Of a DNA stretch of 64,000 bases, positions 32,535 through 42,397 are shown piece after piece (within the stretch, counting starts at the first letter, position 1; each line of letters opens with the position of its first letter). Source of the stretch: Ignavibacteria bacterium RIFOXYB12_FULL_35_14 (GTDB lineage Bacteria > Bacteroidota > Ignavibacteria > Ignavibacteriales > Ignavibacteriaceae). The translations under genes were made by a program, and so were the position numbers. The stretch is taken from assembly GCA_001803045.1 (NCBI GenBank), contig MHAR01000012.1, positions 83,166 through 147,165 of the forward strand, in the 5' to 3' direction. The notes under the pieces were generated by a model that saw only the letters and a list, made by a program, of their open reading frames with translations, made no database searches and was not told the origin of the DNA.

Positions 32535-33668
32535 TTACTTTAGAGCATTTTCAACATCTTGAATAAGGTCTTCAATATCTTCCAACCCAACCGAAAAACG
32601 AACTAAGCTATCTGTAAGCCCCATTTGTTCACGCTCTTGCTTTGGAACAGAAGCATGAGTCATCGTTGCAGGATGACTAATTAAACTCTCAACTCCACCC
32701 AGACTTTCTCCAAGAGTAAATAATTTAACATTATTAAGAATTTTTTTTGCGATTTCTATGTCTCCAAAATCAGCAGAGATCATTCCGCCAAATCCTCGCA
32801 TTTGCTTCTTTGCAAGCTCATGCTGTGGATGACTCACTAATCCCGGGTAATAAACTTTTTTAGCAATTCCGGAATTCATAAGGTAGTTCGTGAATTGCTG
32901 AGCATTGTAGTTGTGTCTTTCCATTCTTACTGCAAGAGTTTTAGTCGATCGCAGTATTAGCCAGCAATCAAATGGTGAAGGAACTGAACCAACAGCATTT
33001 TGAATATATCTTAATCGAGAATGAATTTTATCATCACTTGTGACTAAGATTCCGCCGATAACATCGCTGTGGCCATTTATATATTTAGTTTGACTATGAA
33101 GCACAATATCGCAGCCGAATGTAAGCGGATTTTGAAAGTAGGGGCTCATAAAAGTATTATCGACTATGCTAATCAGATTATTCTTCTTACATATTTTTGC
33201 CGTGCCGTCAAGATCTGTTAGGTTAAGCATTGGATTAGTCGGCGTTTCTATAAAAACCATTTTGGTATTTGGTTTAATTACTAACTCGATGTTCTTAATG
33301 TCCGAAGTATTAACCCAGGAAAAATCAATTCCGTAATCCTTCATGTTCAGTTCATACAACCGATAAGTTCCACCGTAAACATTGTTTGAAACGATTACAT
33401 GATCTCCGCTTTTAATAAGACTCATGAGAGCGTGAGTTGCTGCAAGTCCTGAAGAAAATGCAATCCCATATTTTCCCTTTTCAAGTGCTGCTACATTAGC
33501 TTCCAAAGCACTTCGTGTTAAATTATGGGTTCTTCCATATTCAAATCCCTTATTTTTTCCGAGCGCTTCTTGTGCATAAGTAGATGTTTGATAAATTGGT
33601 GTAATAACTGCCCCGGTTGTGGGATCAGGAATTTGTCCGGCATGAATTGCATCAGTTGAAAAGCCCAT
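32535..33668 (-). CDS. Cystathionine gamma-lyase or gamma-synthase (PLP enzyme)
   Basis: The 377-residue protein belongs to the Cys/Met metabolism PLP family. The pyridoxal lysine is Lys195 in HSQTKYINGHSD; FEYGRTHNLTR and the glycine-rich FSSGLAATHA bind the cofactor phosphate. Family members can be gamma-synthase (toward methionine) or gamma-lyase (toward cysteine); sequence alone does not decide. The neighbour two genes up is cystathionine beta-synthase, so reverse transsulfuration (homocysteine to cystathionine to cysteine) with this protein as gamma-lyase is the simplest reading. Its first 27 bases are duplicated at 34294-34320. Confidence 0.88.
   Translation of the reverse strand: MGFSTDAIHAGQIPDPTTGAVITPIYQTSTYAQEALGKNKGFEYGRTHNLTRSALEANVAALEKGKYGIAFSSGLAATHALMSLIKSGDHVIVSNNVYGGTYRLYELNMKDYGIDFSWVNTSDIKNIELVIKPNTKMVFIETPTNPMLNLTDLDGTAKICKKNNLISIVDNTFMSPYFQNPLTFGCDIVLHSQTKYINGHSDVIGGILVTSDDKIHSRLRYIQNAVGSVPSPFDCWLILRSTKTLAVRMERHNYNAQQFTNYLMNSGIAKKVYYPGLVSHPQHELAKKQMRGFGGMISADFGDIEIAKKILNNVKLFTLGESLGGVESLISHPATMTHASVPKQEREQMGLTDSLVRFSVGLEDIEDLIQDVENALK
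33642..33668. repeat. Direct repeat, left copy (5' end of the cystathionine lyase gene)
   Basis: The 27 bases that include the first nine codons of the cystathionine lyase gene recur at 34294-34320 with one mismatch, in the same orientation. The 652-base offset between the copies contains the IVP gene. This is the left border of a probable insertion. Confidence 0.75.
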
Positions 33669-33707
33669 TATTAATTCGTCCTTATTTAATGATTAACTCA
33701 TGAATTT

Positions 33708-33718
33708 GAATATCGAAT
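33708..33718. repeat. Inverted repeat flanking the IVP gene, left
   Basis: gaatatcgaat here is the inverse of attcgatattc at 34259-34269. The two bracket the IVP gene and lie inside the 27-bp direct repeats, the layout of terminal inverted repeats with an outer duplication. Confidence 0.5.
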
Positions 33719-33784
33719 ATCGAACAGTTCTCCGCCTCTGTTGGAAGGAATAATGAATGTAAAAGTGAAAAAGAATCGATTGAA

Positions 33785-34168
33785 CTATTTACGGTTTTCA
33801 TTATTCCTCTTTGCAGTTTCAATACTTTTAACAAATATTGAAATAAGCTCATTGCATTCTATTAATGCTTTATCCACCAAATCCATTTTCTTAGTTAAAA
33901 GAACTCTCCTTATTATTTTTAATGAAACAAGAGATTCCCTTAGTTCCTTTAATGAAATTATTAATTTGTATATAAAATCATTTCTTGATTCAGCACCTTG
34001 GGCTTCCCCGTACTGCAATGCGGGTGAAGTGCCTGATCTTACTAATTGTCCTGAAATGTGATTCCCTGCTCTTGTATTGTATAAGCTCTCAGTAATCTCA
34101 ATTATGAGAACTGCAAATACAATCAATCTATCTTCAAGGTCAAATATTTTATTTTTTTGTTCGTCCAT
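33785..34168 (-). CDS. Four-helix bundle protein (23S rRNA intervening-sequence protein family)
   Basis: The 127-residue helical protein matches the family known as IVP or S23 from its first finding inside 23S rRNA intervening sequences: DLEDRLIVFAVLIIEITESL, HISGQLVRSGTSPALQYGEAQ and FIYKLIISLKELRESL are the typical segments. Function is unknown; homologues are scattered in many genomes and often look mobile. Here it sits between two sulfur-metabolism genes, with inverted repeats on either side and a duplicated 27-bp stretch outside them, so it probably arrived as a unit. Confidence 0.88.
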   Translation of the reverse strand: MDEQKNKIFDLEDRLIVFAVLIIEITESLYNTRAGNHISGQLVRSGTSPALQYGEAQGAESRNDFIYKLIISLKELRESLVSLKIIRRVLLTKKMDLVDKALIECNELISIFVKSIETAKRNNENRK

Positions 34169-34293
34169 AAAAGTAAATCTTAAATTTTAAAAAAATTATT
34201 TAATAGCTGTTAAGGTGAAAATTGCCTGAAAGTCAAACTTCATAATTCGTTATTCCTTATTCGATATTCTTCCCTCGAGTCAAATTCTCCTCA

Positions 34294-34320
34294 ATGAATT
34301 GCATTAGTTGAAAAGCCCAT
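34294..34320. repeat. Direct repeat, right copy
   Basis: This copy encodes MGFSTNAIH on the minus strand and then a TGA, a fossil of the start of the cystathionine lyase gene. It differs at one base from the copy at 33642-33668. A short sequence between it and the stop of the cystathionine beta-synthase gene carries nothing else. Confidence 0.75.
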
Positions 34321-34343
34321 AAATAATTTCCTAATAGTTTATG

Positions 34344-35711
34344 TTAAGAAAGTTTTGCATGCCGCAGAATGTCATATCTCGTGACTATATCTATAATTCT
34401 TCCATATTCCGTAACTAGAACTGCAGGAAAATCGCCTAGATATTTTCGAACGGCTTCAATTTCAGTTCTTTGATCTAATGCCGGAAATCCTGCTTCCATA
34501 ACTTGGTCCACAGTGTAATCAAAAAGCTTTGGGTCTTTCACTAGACGGCTCATCAATTTTGCTTCTTTAACACTCCCTATTGATTCACCATGGTCAATTA
34601 CGGGAATTTGCGAAAAGCCTGATTCATTAATCAATTCGAATGCTTTTATCACTTTATCTGTTGGATATAAAAACGCCAAAGCTTTGCTGCCCTCATTTCG
34701 TTTAGATGAAACAATATCTTGAAGCGTTCGAATTTCAGCCGGCATAAGCCGCATGTCTCGAAGCCACTCATCACTATGGAATTTGGAGAGATATCTTTCG
34801 CCTGTATCACAAACTATAAAAACAATCACATCATTTTTATCCAGCTCTTTGGCAAGCTGTAGAGCAGCTGAGATAATAGTTCCGGTACTTCCTCCGCAAA
34901 ATATTCCTTCTTCACGCGATAGAATTCGTGCATAATTAAATGAGTCAAGATCATTTACGTTGATTATTCTATCGATGTATTCAAACATAACATTTTGTGG
35001 AAGGCAGTCTTGACCAATTCCTTCAACAAGATATGGAACACCTGAAGTTAACTCGCCTTTTTCTTTATAAGATTTAAAAATGGATCCAATTGGATCGGCG
35101 CCAATGATTTGAATTTTTTTATTTTTTTCTTTTAAATACTTGCCAACTCCGCTTATTGTGCCGCCTGTTCCAATCCCCGATACAAAGTGAGTTATTTTAC
35201 CCTCAGTTTGATCCCATATTTCAGGTCCGGTTGTTCTATAATGGATTTCAGGATTTGCCGGATTTGAATACTGATACATGAATAAGGAATTCGGTGTTTC
35301 TTTATTTATTCTTTTGGCTACGTTAATGTAATATTCAGGTGAATCTTGTTTGACCGCATTTGAAACAACAATCACCTCGCCGCCTAAAGCTTTCAGGTAA
35401 TTTATTTTTTCTGTGCTGACTTTATCTGTAACAACAAAAATAGACTTGTAACCTTTCACTGCACACGCAAGAGCCAAACCGATTCCTGTGTTTCCGCTTG
35501 TGGCTTCAATTACCGTTCCACCTGGTTTAAGTAAGCCTTGCTTTTCAGCATGTTCGATCATTGAAATGCCAATGCGATCCTTCACGCTTCCGCCAGGGTT
35601 ATGAGATTCTAGCTTCGCAAATATCTGTGGTTTAAGATTTTTATTTATTCGATTCAGCTTAACCAGCGGAGTTTTTCCCACGGCATCTAAAATTGTCTTA
35701 TGATATTTCAT
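34344..35711 (-). CDS. Cystathionine beta-synthase with CBS domains
   Basis: The enzyme (455 residues) joins serine and homocysteine to cystathionine. The PLP lysine is Lys44 in [11 protein letters not shown], the phosphate loop is [11 protein letters not shown], and TSGNTGIG (71-78) binds the substrate. From about 335 on there are two CBS domains ([40 protein letters not shown]) that in eukaryotic enzymes bind S-adenosylmethionine. The two-domain layout and presence of a gamma-lyase next door favour cystathionine beta-synthase over cysteine synthase. The pair was probably one operon before the IVP insertion. Confidence 0.88.
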   Translation of the reverse strand: MKYHKTILDAVGKTPLVKLNRINKNLKPQIFAKLESHNPGGSVKDRIGISMIEHAEKQGLLKPGGTVIEATSGNTGIGLALACAVKGYKSIFVVTDKVSTEKINYLKALGGEVIVVSNAVKQDSPEYYINVAKRINKETPNSLFMYQYSNPANPEIHYRTTGPEIWDQTEGKITHFVSGIGTGGTISGVGKYLKEKNKKIQIIGADPIGSIFKSYKEKGELTSGVPYLVEGIGQDCLPQNVMFEYIDRIINVNDLDSFNYARILSREEGIFCGGSTGTIISAALQLAKELDKNDVIVFIVCDTGERYLSKFHSDEWLRDMRLMPAEIRTLQDIVSSKRNEGSKALAFLYPTDKVIKAFELINESGFSQIPVIDHGESIGSVKEAKLMSRLVKDPKLFDYTVDQVMEAGFPALDQRTEIEAVRKYLGDFPAVLVTEYGRIIDIVTRYDILRHAKLS

Positions 35712-35795
35712 TCATTCTTATTTTCTTTTTTTTAACTATAACACATTTTTTCAACTAATAATTCACTTATGCAGGGTGCTGAGGAAGATTCGCAA

Positions 35796-35846
35796 ACAAA
35801 CCCAGTTCCTTTGACTTTAATATTATGCTTTAGGAACTGGGTTTGT
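35796..35846. repeat. Family B palindromic repeat, copy 4 (best copy)
   Basis: Perfect 15-bp arms acaaacccagttcct (35796-35810) and its inverse (35832-35846) enclose 21 bases. Outer flanks are also inverse to each other in part: ttcacttatgcag at 35762 and actaacgtgagtaa at 35861. The element follows the fmt stop by 30 bases and precedes the cystathionine beta-synthase gene. Confidence 0.85.
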
Positions 35847-35877
35847 AGTCTTCACTTTTACTAACGTGAGTAATAAT

Positions 35878-36786
35878 TCATTGGATTGAAAAACTGTGAC
35901 CTCGTAAAAATTCAGCTATGGTCATTTTTTTTCTTCCTTCGGATTGAATCTCTAAAATTTCTATGCTACCCTTACTGCAACCGACAAATAGTTGATCTCT
36001 CTTTTCAAGAATTTTTCCAGCAGCGAGATTCATAGAATTATCAATTCTAGTTCTATAAACTTTTATCAATTTCTCTTGGTGGGTAAAAAATGCTCCTGGA
36101 AAAGGAGAAAATGCTCTGACTAAATTGTGAATTTCTTCAGCGGATTCATTCCAATTTATCTGCATATTCTCCTTAGTAATTTTTGGTGCTGGGGATGCCA
36201 ATTCATCGGATTGTTTTTGCATTTGAGCAGTGCCGTTTTCAATTAAATTTACTGTTTCCAGAACAACCTCAGCACCCAATAAACTTAATTTATTGTGAAG
36301 TGTGCCAAAGTTATCTTCCGAAAGAATTTGGATTTTCTTTTGAAGATAAATATTTCCCGTATCGACTTTATCCTCAAGGGCAAAGGTTGTTACACCTGTT
36401 TCAGTTTCACCTTTAATTAAAGTCCATTGGATTGGTGCCGCACCCCTAAACTTCGGAAGCAGCGAAGCATGTAGATTGAATGAACCAAATTTTGGAATTG
36501 TGAAAATTTCTCTCGGTAAAATTTTGAATGCCACTACAACATACACATCGCAATCAAATGCTTTCAGATTGTTTATAAAATCTTCTGCTTTTAGTTTATC
36601 TGGTTGAAGCACTGGAATATGATTTTGTATTGCGAATTCTTTTACGGCAGTGAAGGTCACTTTTTGACCTCTGCCCCGTTCTTTATCGGGTGAAGTTACA
36701 ACCGCTAAAATTTGATGATTATTTTCGAGAAGAATTTTTAAAGACGGGACAGCAAAGTCAGGTGTACCCCAAAAGATGATTTTCAT
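35878..36786 (-). CDS. fmt: Methionyl-tRNA formyltransferase
   Basis: Fmt (302 residues) formylates initiator Met-tRNA. Motifs: IIFWGTPDFAVPSL at the start, the folate-binding region with FNLHASLLPKFRGAAPIQW (about 107-125) containing the catalytic Asn and His, and the C-terminal tRNA-binding domain (residues 205-300). The ATG overlaps the def stop by four bases, so the two are translationally coupled, the usual def-fmt arrangement. Confidence 0.96.
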   Translation of the reverse strand: MKIIFWGTPDFAVPSLKILLENNHQILAVVTSPDKERGRGQKVTFTAVKEFAIQNHIPVLQPDKLKAEDFINNLKAFDCDVYVVVAFKILPREIFTIPKFGSFNLHASLLPKFRGAAPIQWTLIKGETETGVTTFALEDKVDTGNIYLQKKIQILSEDNFGTLHNKLSLLGAEVVLETVNLIENGTAQMQKQSDELASPAPKITKENMQINWNESAEEIHNLVRAFSPFPGAFFTHQEKLIKVYRTRIDNSMNLAAGKILEKRDQLFVGCSKGSIEILEIQSEGRKKMTIAEFLRGHSFSIQ

Positions 36787-37346
36787 TTAAGTTGATAGTT
36801 TCTTTTTTGGAATATCGGATATTCTGTTTCGATTTCCCTCTTTTTAATTTTATCTAAAGATTTTTTCAATTTCTTTTTTACATCTTCATCCAAGTGATCA
36901 GTGAACAAAACTCCGTTGAGATGATCTTGCTCATGCTGAAAAACACGCGCAAATAGCTTAGTTGCTTCGAATGTTTGTTCCTTTAAATCAGTATCATAAT
37001 AAGTGATATAAATTGTTTCAGGTCTTTCAACTTCATACCGAACTTCGGGAATACTTAGGCAGCCTTCTTCAATAGCAATTTTTTTCTCTGAAAAATCTAA
37101 AATCTTAGGATTGATAAGAACCATTGGTTTTGACTTTTCATACTCTTCAACCGGAGATAAATCAACCACAAAAACGGATTGATCTATACCGACTTGAGTA
37201 GCTGCAAGACCAATACCATTTGCATTACGCATAGTTTCGAACATATTTCTTATCAGCTCGATAGTAAGGAAATCAACGTTTTTAACTAACTGAGCTTTTC
37301 TTCTCAATATTTTATCGCCATAAACGGAAATTGGAATTACAGACAT
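36783..37346 (-). CDS. def: Peptide deformylase
   Basis: This metalloenzyme (187 residues) removes the formyl group from nascent proteins. All three family motifs are present: GIGLAATQVG (motif 1), EEGCLSIPE with the metal-binding Cys (motif 2) and FQHEQDHLNG with the HExxH metal ligands (motif 3). The spacing and length are normal for type I/III enzymes. It starts the def-fmt operon; the upstream side is bounded by the terminator at 37432. Confidence 0.96.
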   Translation of the reverse strand: MSVIPISVYGDKILRRKAQLVKNVDFLTIELIRNMFETMRNANGIGLAATQVGIDQSVFVVDLSPVEEYEKSKPMVLINPKILDFSEKKIAIEEGCLSIPEVRYEVERPETIYITYYDTDLKEQTFEATKLFARVFQHEQDHLNGVLFTDHLDEDVKKKLKKSLDKIKKREIETEYPIFQKRNYQLK

Positions 37347-37431
37347 TTAGATTCTAAATTTTTTTTCAATTTATTTTTGAACAAAAATAAAGAAATGATT
37401 TGCAAGAAAAAAGATAATATCAATCAATAAA

Positions 37432-37455
37432 AAAGGCGACCTGAAGACCGCCTTT
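37432..37455 (-). terminator. Terminator for the GHL10-type hydrolase gene
   Basis: On the minus strand AAAGGCG and CGCCTTT pair around a 10-base loop and are followed by TTTTTATTG, a classic rho-independent signal. It lies 50 bases after the stop of the gene at 37506-39914, with a partial family B-like flank (taactcacgttacgcaaggt) in between. Confidence 0.85.
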
Positions 37456-37505
37456 AATAAGTAACTCACGTTACGCAAGGTAATAAGGAAAATTCGTAAA
37501 CAAAA

Positions 37506-39914
37506 TTATTTCAAGAACATCATTTTCTTGGTTTGTACAAATTTTCCGGCAATAATTCTGTAGATATACATTCCGGATGCAACTTGAGAACCGAAGTTGT
37601 TTGATCCATTCCATTCAAGTCTATAAGCACCGGCTGGCTGCTCACTATTTACTAACGTCTTCACTTCCCTTCCCAAAATATCATATATCTTTAACTGAAC
37701 ATTTGAGAGCTGAGGCAGAGTGTAACAAATTTGTGTTACCGGGTTAAATGGATTAGGATAGTTTTGTTCAAGAGAATTTATATCCGGATTTATAACTTCT
37801 TCGTCTACACCTGTTGGATTAATCGTTTTAAATCTCCAAATCACACTCCAATTACTCGTTCCATATTGATTAATTGCTTTTACCTTCCAAAAATAAAAAG
37901 TGTTATTATTTAAACCAGTAACTGAAAATGATGTGTCTATCAAACCAGTAGTATCCGTAAAAATTGTATTTTGAGCAAAATCGGCTCCACGTGCCAGCAT
38001 GAGATCATAAGAAACAGCTGAAGGTGCAGAATGCCAATAAAGAACAGTATCAACCGGAATATTTCCTGTATTATTAACTGGATAAGATAATTCTGGTGTG
38101 CTTGGAAATCCTGTTGTAAAATTAAAATTACTTGAGAAGTCACTTGTTCCACCGGCATTAGTAGAATTCACTCGCCAATAATATTGTGATTGTCCTTCCA
38201 ATCCGGTAACCACTCTAAATGTATCTGTAATATTATTTTGATCTAAAAATATTCCTGAAGTAAAAGTGGAATCAATGGAAATTTGTAATCTGTATGAAGA
38301 CGCAATGTTTGGATAATCCCACTTTAAAGTAATTGTATCTTCTATATTCACTGCATCATTAATGGGATAAGCTAAAACAGGAATTGATGGAGGATTAACC
38401 GTGAGAACATTACCAGTTTCACTTTCATTATTATTTCTATCAAGAGAAGTAACAACAAAATAATAAGGCCCGGATGTTGAAGGCGGTTCACCTGGGATGC
38501 TCTGTTTCTGTCCTTCAATGTTGAAAATATTTGCTGGATTTTCCAGATCGTTGGGTTGTATGTTTGAATAGTTGAATCTGTAGACGACATACCGAGAGGC
38601 GGAATCACCGTCCGGTGCAGTTTGCGGAAGGTCCCATTTCAGTCCTCCCTGCCCATTTGCCAATCTTTCAAATCTTAAATTTAGAACTGGATTAGGAGGT
38701 ACAATATCTTTCCAATTCATTCCTGGATTTAGAGAAATAAATCTGTAAAGATCATTTTTTAATGTATCGGTCACACCTTTATAATTGGCTGTGAAACTTT
38801 TTGCTCTAAAAAATACTCCACCTTGCACTTTAGAATTAGCTCGATCAAACCTAATTTGACGGGGAATTTCGTTTGCTGCCCAATTACCATTACTTGGATC
38901 GACACGGTACAGAGCATGACCTGGATAAAAATGCCTTCCATTAGCTGCTACGGAATCTGCCCACCATGGTTGGAGCTTTGCGTAATCCTGTCCACCACCA
39001 AAGGGCCAATAAAGTTGTGGAGTTAGATAATCGATAGATAGATTGTGCAACCATGCAATCGCATCACAATAAATTGTAGAGTATGCATCCAATCCTGTAA
39101 TTCCTAGTGGAACTCCGTTTTTCCAAATTCCAAATGGACTCATACCAAACTTGACCCAAGGTTTTACATATTGAATTGTATCATTTATTTGCTTGATAAG
39201 AATATTAACATTATCTCTCCTCCAATCATTCTTATCTGAAAATCCTCTTGGGTCAGAAGCAAATGCAGCATCGTCTAAAGAATTATTAGCCGAACTTGCT
39301 GTCATATGATTTGGCGGATAAGGATAGAAATAATCATCAAAGTGGACTCCATCAATATCGTATCTATTGACAACATCATAGATCACTGAAGTAACATAAT
39401 TTCTTACCATTGGTAAACCGGGGTTGAGAAATTTCAATGTTGAAATTTGAATTACCCACTCCGGGTGTAAAACTGTAACGTGATTAGCAGCTTTAGGATA
39501 ATTTCCAACACTTCTTTCCGCTCGATATGGATTGAACCAGGCATGTAATTCCATTCCTCTTTTGTGCGCTTCTTCAATAGCAAATTCAAGTGGATCATAA
39601 TATGGTGAAGGCGGAGTTCCCTGTGAACCTGTTAACCAATACGACCACGGATCGATTGATGAATTATAAAGCGCATCACATTCTGTTCTAATTTGGAATA
39701 TTATGGTATTAATACCATCACGTTTTAATTCATCAAGCAGGTCTATTAATTCCTGTTTCTGCTGAGCTGGAGTAAGTACATTTGAGCTTGGCCAATCGAG
39801 GTTTACAACTGTAGCTATCCAGGCAGCTCTAAATTCTCTTTTAGGTGGAATTGATTGTGAAAACAGATTTGCGTAAAGAAATACTACTAAAACTAAAGTG
39901 ATAAGATTTTTCAT
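37506..39914 (-). CDS. Secreted GHL10-type (DUF187) glycoside hydrolase with FN3 repeats and T9SS sorting domain
   Basis: The 802-residue protein has a signal peptide (to ANLFSQ), a family 10-like hydrolase domain at about 22-400 with REFRAAWIATVVNLDWPS, INTIIFQIRTECDALY, GMELHAWFNPYRA and YDIDGVHFDDYFYPYP, then three fibronectin-type repeats (about 410-700) and a C-terminal T9SS sorting domain: QNYPNPFNPVTQICYTLP to KKMMFLK. It is exported across the inner membrane by Sec and the outer membrane by type IX secretion, ending on the surface or outside. Relatives act on glucans, peptidoglycan or other polysaccharides; the substrate here is not known. Confidence 0.9.
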   Translation of the reverse strand: MKNLITLVLVVFLYANLFSQSIPPKREFRAAWIATVVNLDWPSSNVLTPAQQKQELIDLLDELKRDGINTIIFQIRTECDALYNSSIDPWSYWLTGSQGTPPSPYYDPLEFAIEEAHKRGMELHAWFNPYRAERSVGNYPKAANHVTVLHPEWVIQISTLKFLNPGLPMVRNYVTSVIYDVVNRYDIDGVHFDDYFYPYPPNHMTASSANNSLDDAAFASDPRGFSDKNDWRRDNVNILIKQINDTIQYVKPWVKFGMSPFGIWKNGVPLGITGLDAYSTIYCDAIAWLHNLSIDYLTPQLYWPFGGGQDYAKLQPWWADSVAANGRHFYPGHALYRVDPSNGNWAANEIPRQIRFDRANSKVQGGVFFRAKSFTANYKGVTDTLKNDLYRFISLNPGMNWKDIVPPNPVLNLRFERLANGQGGLKWDLPQTAPDGDSASRYVVYRFNYSNIQPNDLENPANIFNIEGQKQSIPGEPPSTSGPYYFVVTSLDRNNNESETGNVLTVNPPSIPVLAYPINDAVNIEDTITLKWDYPNIASSYRLQISIDSTFTSGIFLDQNNITDTFRVVTGLEGQSQYYWRVNSTNAGGTSDFSSNFNFTTGFPSTPELSYPVNNTGNIPVDTVLYWHSAPSAVSYDLMLARGADFAQNTIFTDTTGLIDTSFSVTGLNNNTFYFWKVKAINQYGTSNWSVIWRFKTINPTGVDEEVINPDINSLEQNYPNPFNPVTQICYTLPQLSNVQLKIYDILGREVKTLVNSEQPAGAYRLEWNGSNNFGSQVASGMYIYRIIAGKFVQTKKMMFLK

Positions 39915-40000
39915 GCCGTATCAATTTTTATGATTGAATGCTAATGCAAAATTAAACATCTTTTTCTTTAAGATGAACTGCACAATAATTTTTATTAGTA

Positions 40001-40027
40001 ATAAAAAAGCCCCGATTTCTCAGGGCT
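40001..40027 (-). terminator. Terminator after the IPT/TIG lipoprotein operon
   Basis: On the minus strand agccctgagaaatcggggct forms a hairpin with TTTTTTATTAC behind it. It ends the four-gene outer-membrane operon 45 bases after the last stop and before the hydrolase gene starts. Confidence 0.9.
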
Positions 40028-40071
40028 AAAAAACAAAAGATTAATTTCTCAATTTCCTCATTAGTTACTTT

Positions 40072-41292
40072 CTATTGTCCATAATACGGAGCACCGATTC
40101 TTTCCATTTCAACTCTAATCGGCGTCTGAGAAACCAAGATTTTAGTACCAGCAGCATCTCTCTCCTCACCTCTCACAAAAAATAAACTTGTGCCGGTCGT
40201 AGGCCAATACATTGATACTACTGAATTAGCACCAATAACGTCAGGATAGAGTTCGGTACTCGATTTATCCGGTTTTACAACTAATATTGGATTAGGACCT
40301 TTATCGGTTCCGATTATCAAATCTCCATCGGCAGCAAAAGCAATTGCTGTAACTTTAGCTGCAGTTTTAACGTTAGTTATGTCGAAGTACAATTCTTCGG
40401 TTCCTAAATCACCAGTAGGCAAGATTGGGATTTTCCAAACTCCTTCAATATTATCTTTAGTAGCACCCACATAAATTGCATTATCAAATATTCTTATTGC
40501 TCGTAGTACACCAGTGAAAGGAAAAGAAGTGATTGTTTTATCTTGTTTAATTCTAAATAGATTATTACTTGCATTCAATGCCCAAATATTTTGTTGATTA
40601 TCAAATTCCAATGCAATCAATGTACCCGCTGAAGGTGCAGCCCAAGGAGATGCTGGTGCAACATTTTCTACAAGTTTCCATATTCCTCTTGCAGATCGGG
40701 CACCATAAAGTTCATTAGCAGGGCCAAACCTGAAATTGTCCCATTTCTGTGTATTCCCTTTTGGTATATATAAAGTTTTTTGTTTATTAGGAGTAATTTT
40801 CCAAATTCCAATGTCGAATAAGTTAACTAAAAGGTTCCCACTATTATCGATAATAATACCATAAGCTTTTTCAGCAATAGGATCGAATGGATAATATTCT
40901 TCCCATGCTGTTACTAGTTTATATGGATATATGTTGCTAAACTTGTCAGATTGCAATACAGCCATTTTTACGAGGATGGTGTCTGCCACCACATTTGGTG
41001 CTAAAACAACAAGTTGAGTTGAGGTTGCTGAGAGCACTGTTCCCGGTTTTCCATTAAAGTAAACAAAATTATTTTTTGCTGTGGCCGAGAAATTTGAACC
41101 ACTAATTGTAAGTGGAGTAATCCCCGCAAGTCCTTGATTAGGCGGTGTAATTGAAGTTATCACCGGCGTAGCTATACTTTGTGAGGAGAGATCGTAAAGA
41201 CTCGGTGTGACATCTTCTGAGCAGCTCACAAAGAAGAATAATGCAAGGCTAACACTTGATACTGCTATGATTTTGTAAATATTTTGTTTCAT
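40072..41292 (-). CDS. IPT/TIG-domain lipoprotein with beta-propeller-like repeats
   Basis: I start at 41292 (MKQNIYKIIAVSSVSLAL), 406 residues. The lipobox FFFVSCSED puts the lipidated Cys at about residue 24. An IPT/TIG domain follows (about 48-125: ITSITPPNQGLAGITPLTIS, SATSTQLVVLAP). The rest (130-400) has repeated short motifs such as GIWKITPN, GIWKL and GVWKIPIL, as in NHL-like or SMP-30-like propellers that often bind carbohydrate or act as scaffolds. It is the last gene of the operon with the TonB receptor, cargo protein and PorV-like protein, so a surface complex is likely. Confidence 0.75.
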   Translation of the reverse strand: MKQNIYKIIAVSSVSLALFFFVSCSEDVTPSLYDLSSQSIATPVITSITPPNQGLAGITPLTISGSNFSATAKNNFVYFNGKPGTVLSATSTQLVVLAPNVVADTILVKMAVLQSDKFSNIYPYKLVTAWEEYYPFDPIAEKAYGIIIDNSGNLLVNLFDIGIWKITPNKQKTLYIPKGNTQKWDNFRFGPANELYGARSARGIWKLVENVAPASPWAAPSAGTLIALEFDNQQNIWALNASNNLFRIKQDKTITSFPFTGVLRAIRIFDNAIYVGATKDNIEGVWKIPILPTGDLGTEELYFDITNVKTAAKVTAIAFAADGDLIIGTDKGPNPILVVKPDKSSTELYPDVIGANSVVSMYWPTTGTSLFFVRGEERDAAGTKILVSQTPIRVEMERIGAPYYGQ

Positions 41293-41332
41293 TTTAATCC
41301 CGAACTTAATTTTCAATTAATAAGATACTAGT

Positions 41333-42379
41333 CTAATAAGCAAAATTAATTGTGATACGATGAACACTATTGAATACACCAAAATCGGTGTATGAATAGT
41401 CAACCCCGAGACTTAATCCTTCAAAACTCTGTTTAAGACCTATTCCCGCGGTGATATCTCTTTCATCATTTGGTGCAGAATAACCGCCTCGCAAGGATAT
41501 TAAATTCATAAATGTATACTCAAAACCGATAAGTATTTGCTCTGGAAAGTCCCTAGGGTGGTTTGCATCAGCTGTTAGTAATATTGAATGTTCGTTTTTA
41601 TCCAACTCTAACAAATCGGAAAAATTAAAGGATGAACCAAGCTGAAATATCAACGGCAGCTGAAATCCTTCCTCCTTGTATTTAACCTCACGCGAAAAAT
41701 TCCGAATGCTCATTCCAATGTTAAGACTCTTAAATCCAGTTTTATAAATCACGCCGAAATCAAAAGCAAGAACATCAAGCTTATTGTCCTGAGTGGTTCC
41801 GCTGGCATAGTCTGTTGTAGCCGGATTGAGTGCAACATTACCAACAACGCTTGTTCCTAATGATTGTCTTACGTATTTGACATTACCGCCAACGGCAAAT
41901 TTTTCCGATAGTGCTATAGCATAACCTAAACCAACTGAGACAGCGGTCGGACTGAAAGTACCAACATCTAAAAACCCTTGATCATTGTCAGCTCGAACCG
42001 TTCCAAAAAAATCACCATAATCAACAGATACGAGACCTAAACCGATTACTCCATAATCGCCCTCGAAAGGAGCAAAAGCAATGCTGGCGTTATAATAGTT
42101 AATGTCTGCGATCCATTTAGTTTGACCAAGTGAGACATCAGCATAACCTTCAAAACGAGCCATAGCAGCCGGGTTATAAAACATAGCACTTGAGTTACTT
42201 TCTAAGGATGTAACAGCATCTCCAAATGCGCTCGCACGGGCATCAAGAGAAACATTTAAAAATTTCATTCCTGTCTGCCCTAACTTTTGTCTCTGAGGAA
42301 AAATATTTTGGCTCTGAATTAAAATCATTAGAAACATCAGAGCAAAAATTGTTATTGTATTTTTTGTTATTGTTCTCAT
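41333..42379 (-). CDS. PorV/PorQ family outer-membrane protein (type IX secretion)
   Basis: The start at 42379 has a GGAG site upstream and gives 348 residues; the earlier in-frame ATG at 42397 abuts the previous stop. After a leader (FALMFLMILIQSQ) comes the family-typical beginning GQTGMKFLNVSLDARASAFG with SNSSAMFYNPAAMAR, then alternating strands of a 14-strand barrel ending FNSVHRITINFAY. PorV shuttles T9SS substrates from the translocon to the attachment complex. Here it is inside an operon with a T9SS cargo gene directly upstream, so it may be dedicated to that cargo rather than be the housekeeping PorV. Confidence 0.85.
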   Translation of the reverse strand: MRTITKNTITIFALMFLMILIQSQNIFPQRQKLGQTGMKFLNVSLDARASAFGDAVTSLESNSSAMFYNPAAMARFEGYADVSLGQTKWIADINYYNASIAFAPFEGDYGVIGLGLVSVDYGDFFGTVRADNDQGFLDVGTFSPTAVSVGLGYAIALSEKFAVGGNVKYVRQSLGTSVVGNVALNPATTDYASGTTQDNKLDVLAFDFGVIYKTGFKSLNIGMSIRNFSREVKYKEEGFQLPLIFQLGSSFNFSDLLELDKNEHSILLTADANHPRDFPEQILIGFEYTFMNLISLRGGYSAPNDERDITAGIGLKQSFEGLSLGVDYSYTDFGVFNSVHRITINFAY

Positions 42380-42397
42380 AAAATTTTTTATCTCCAT

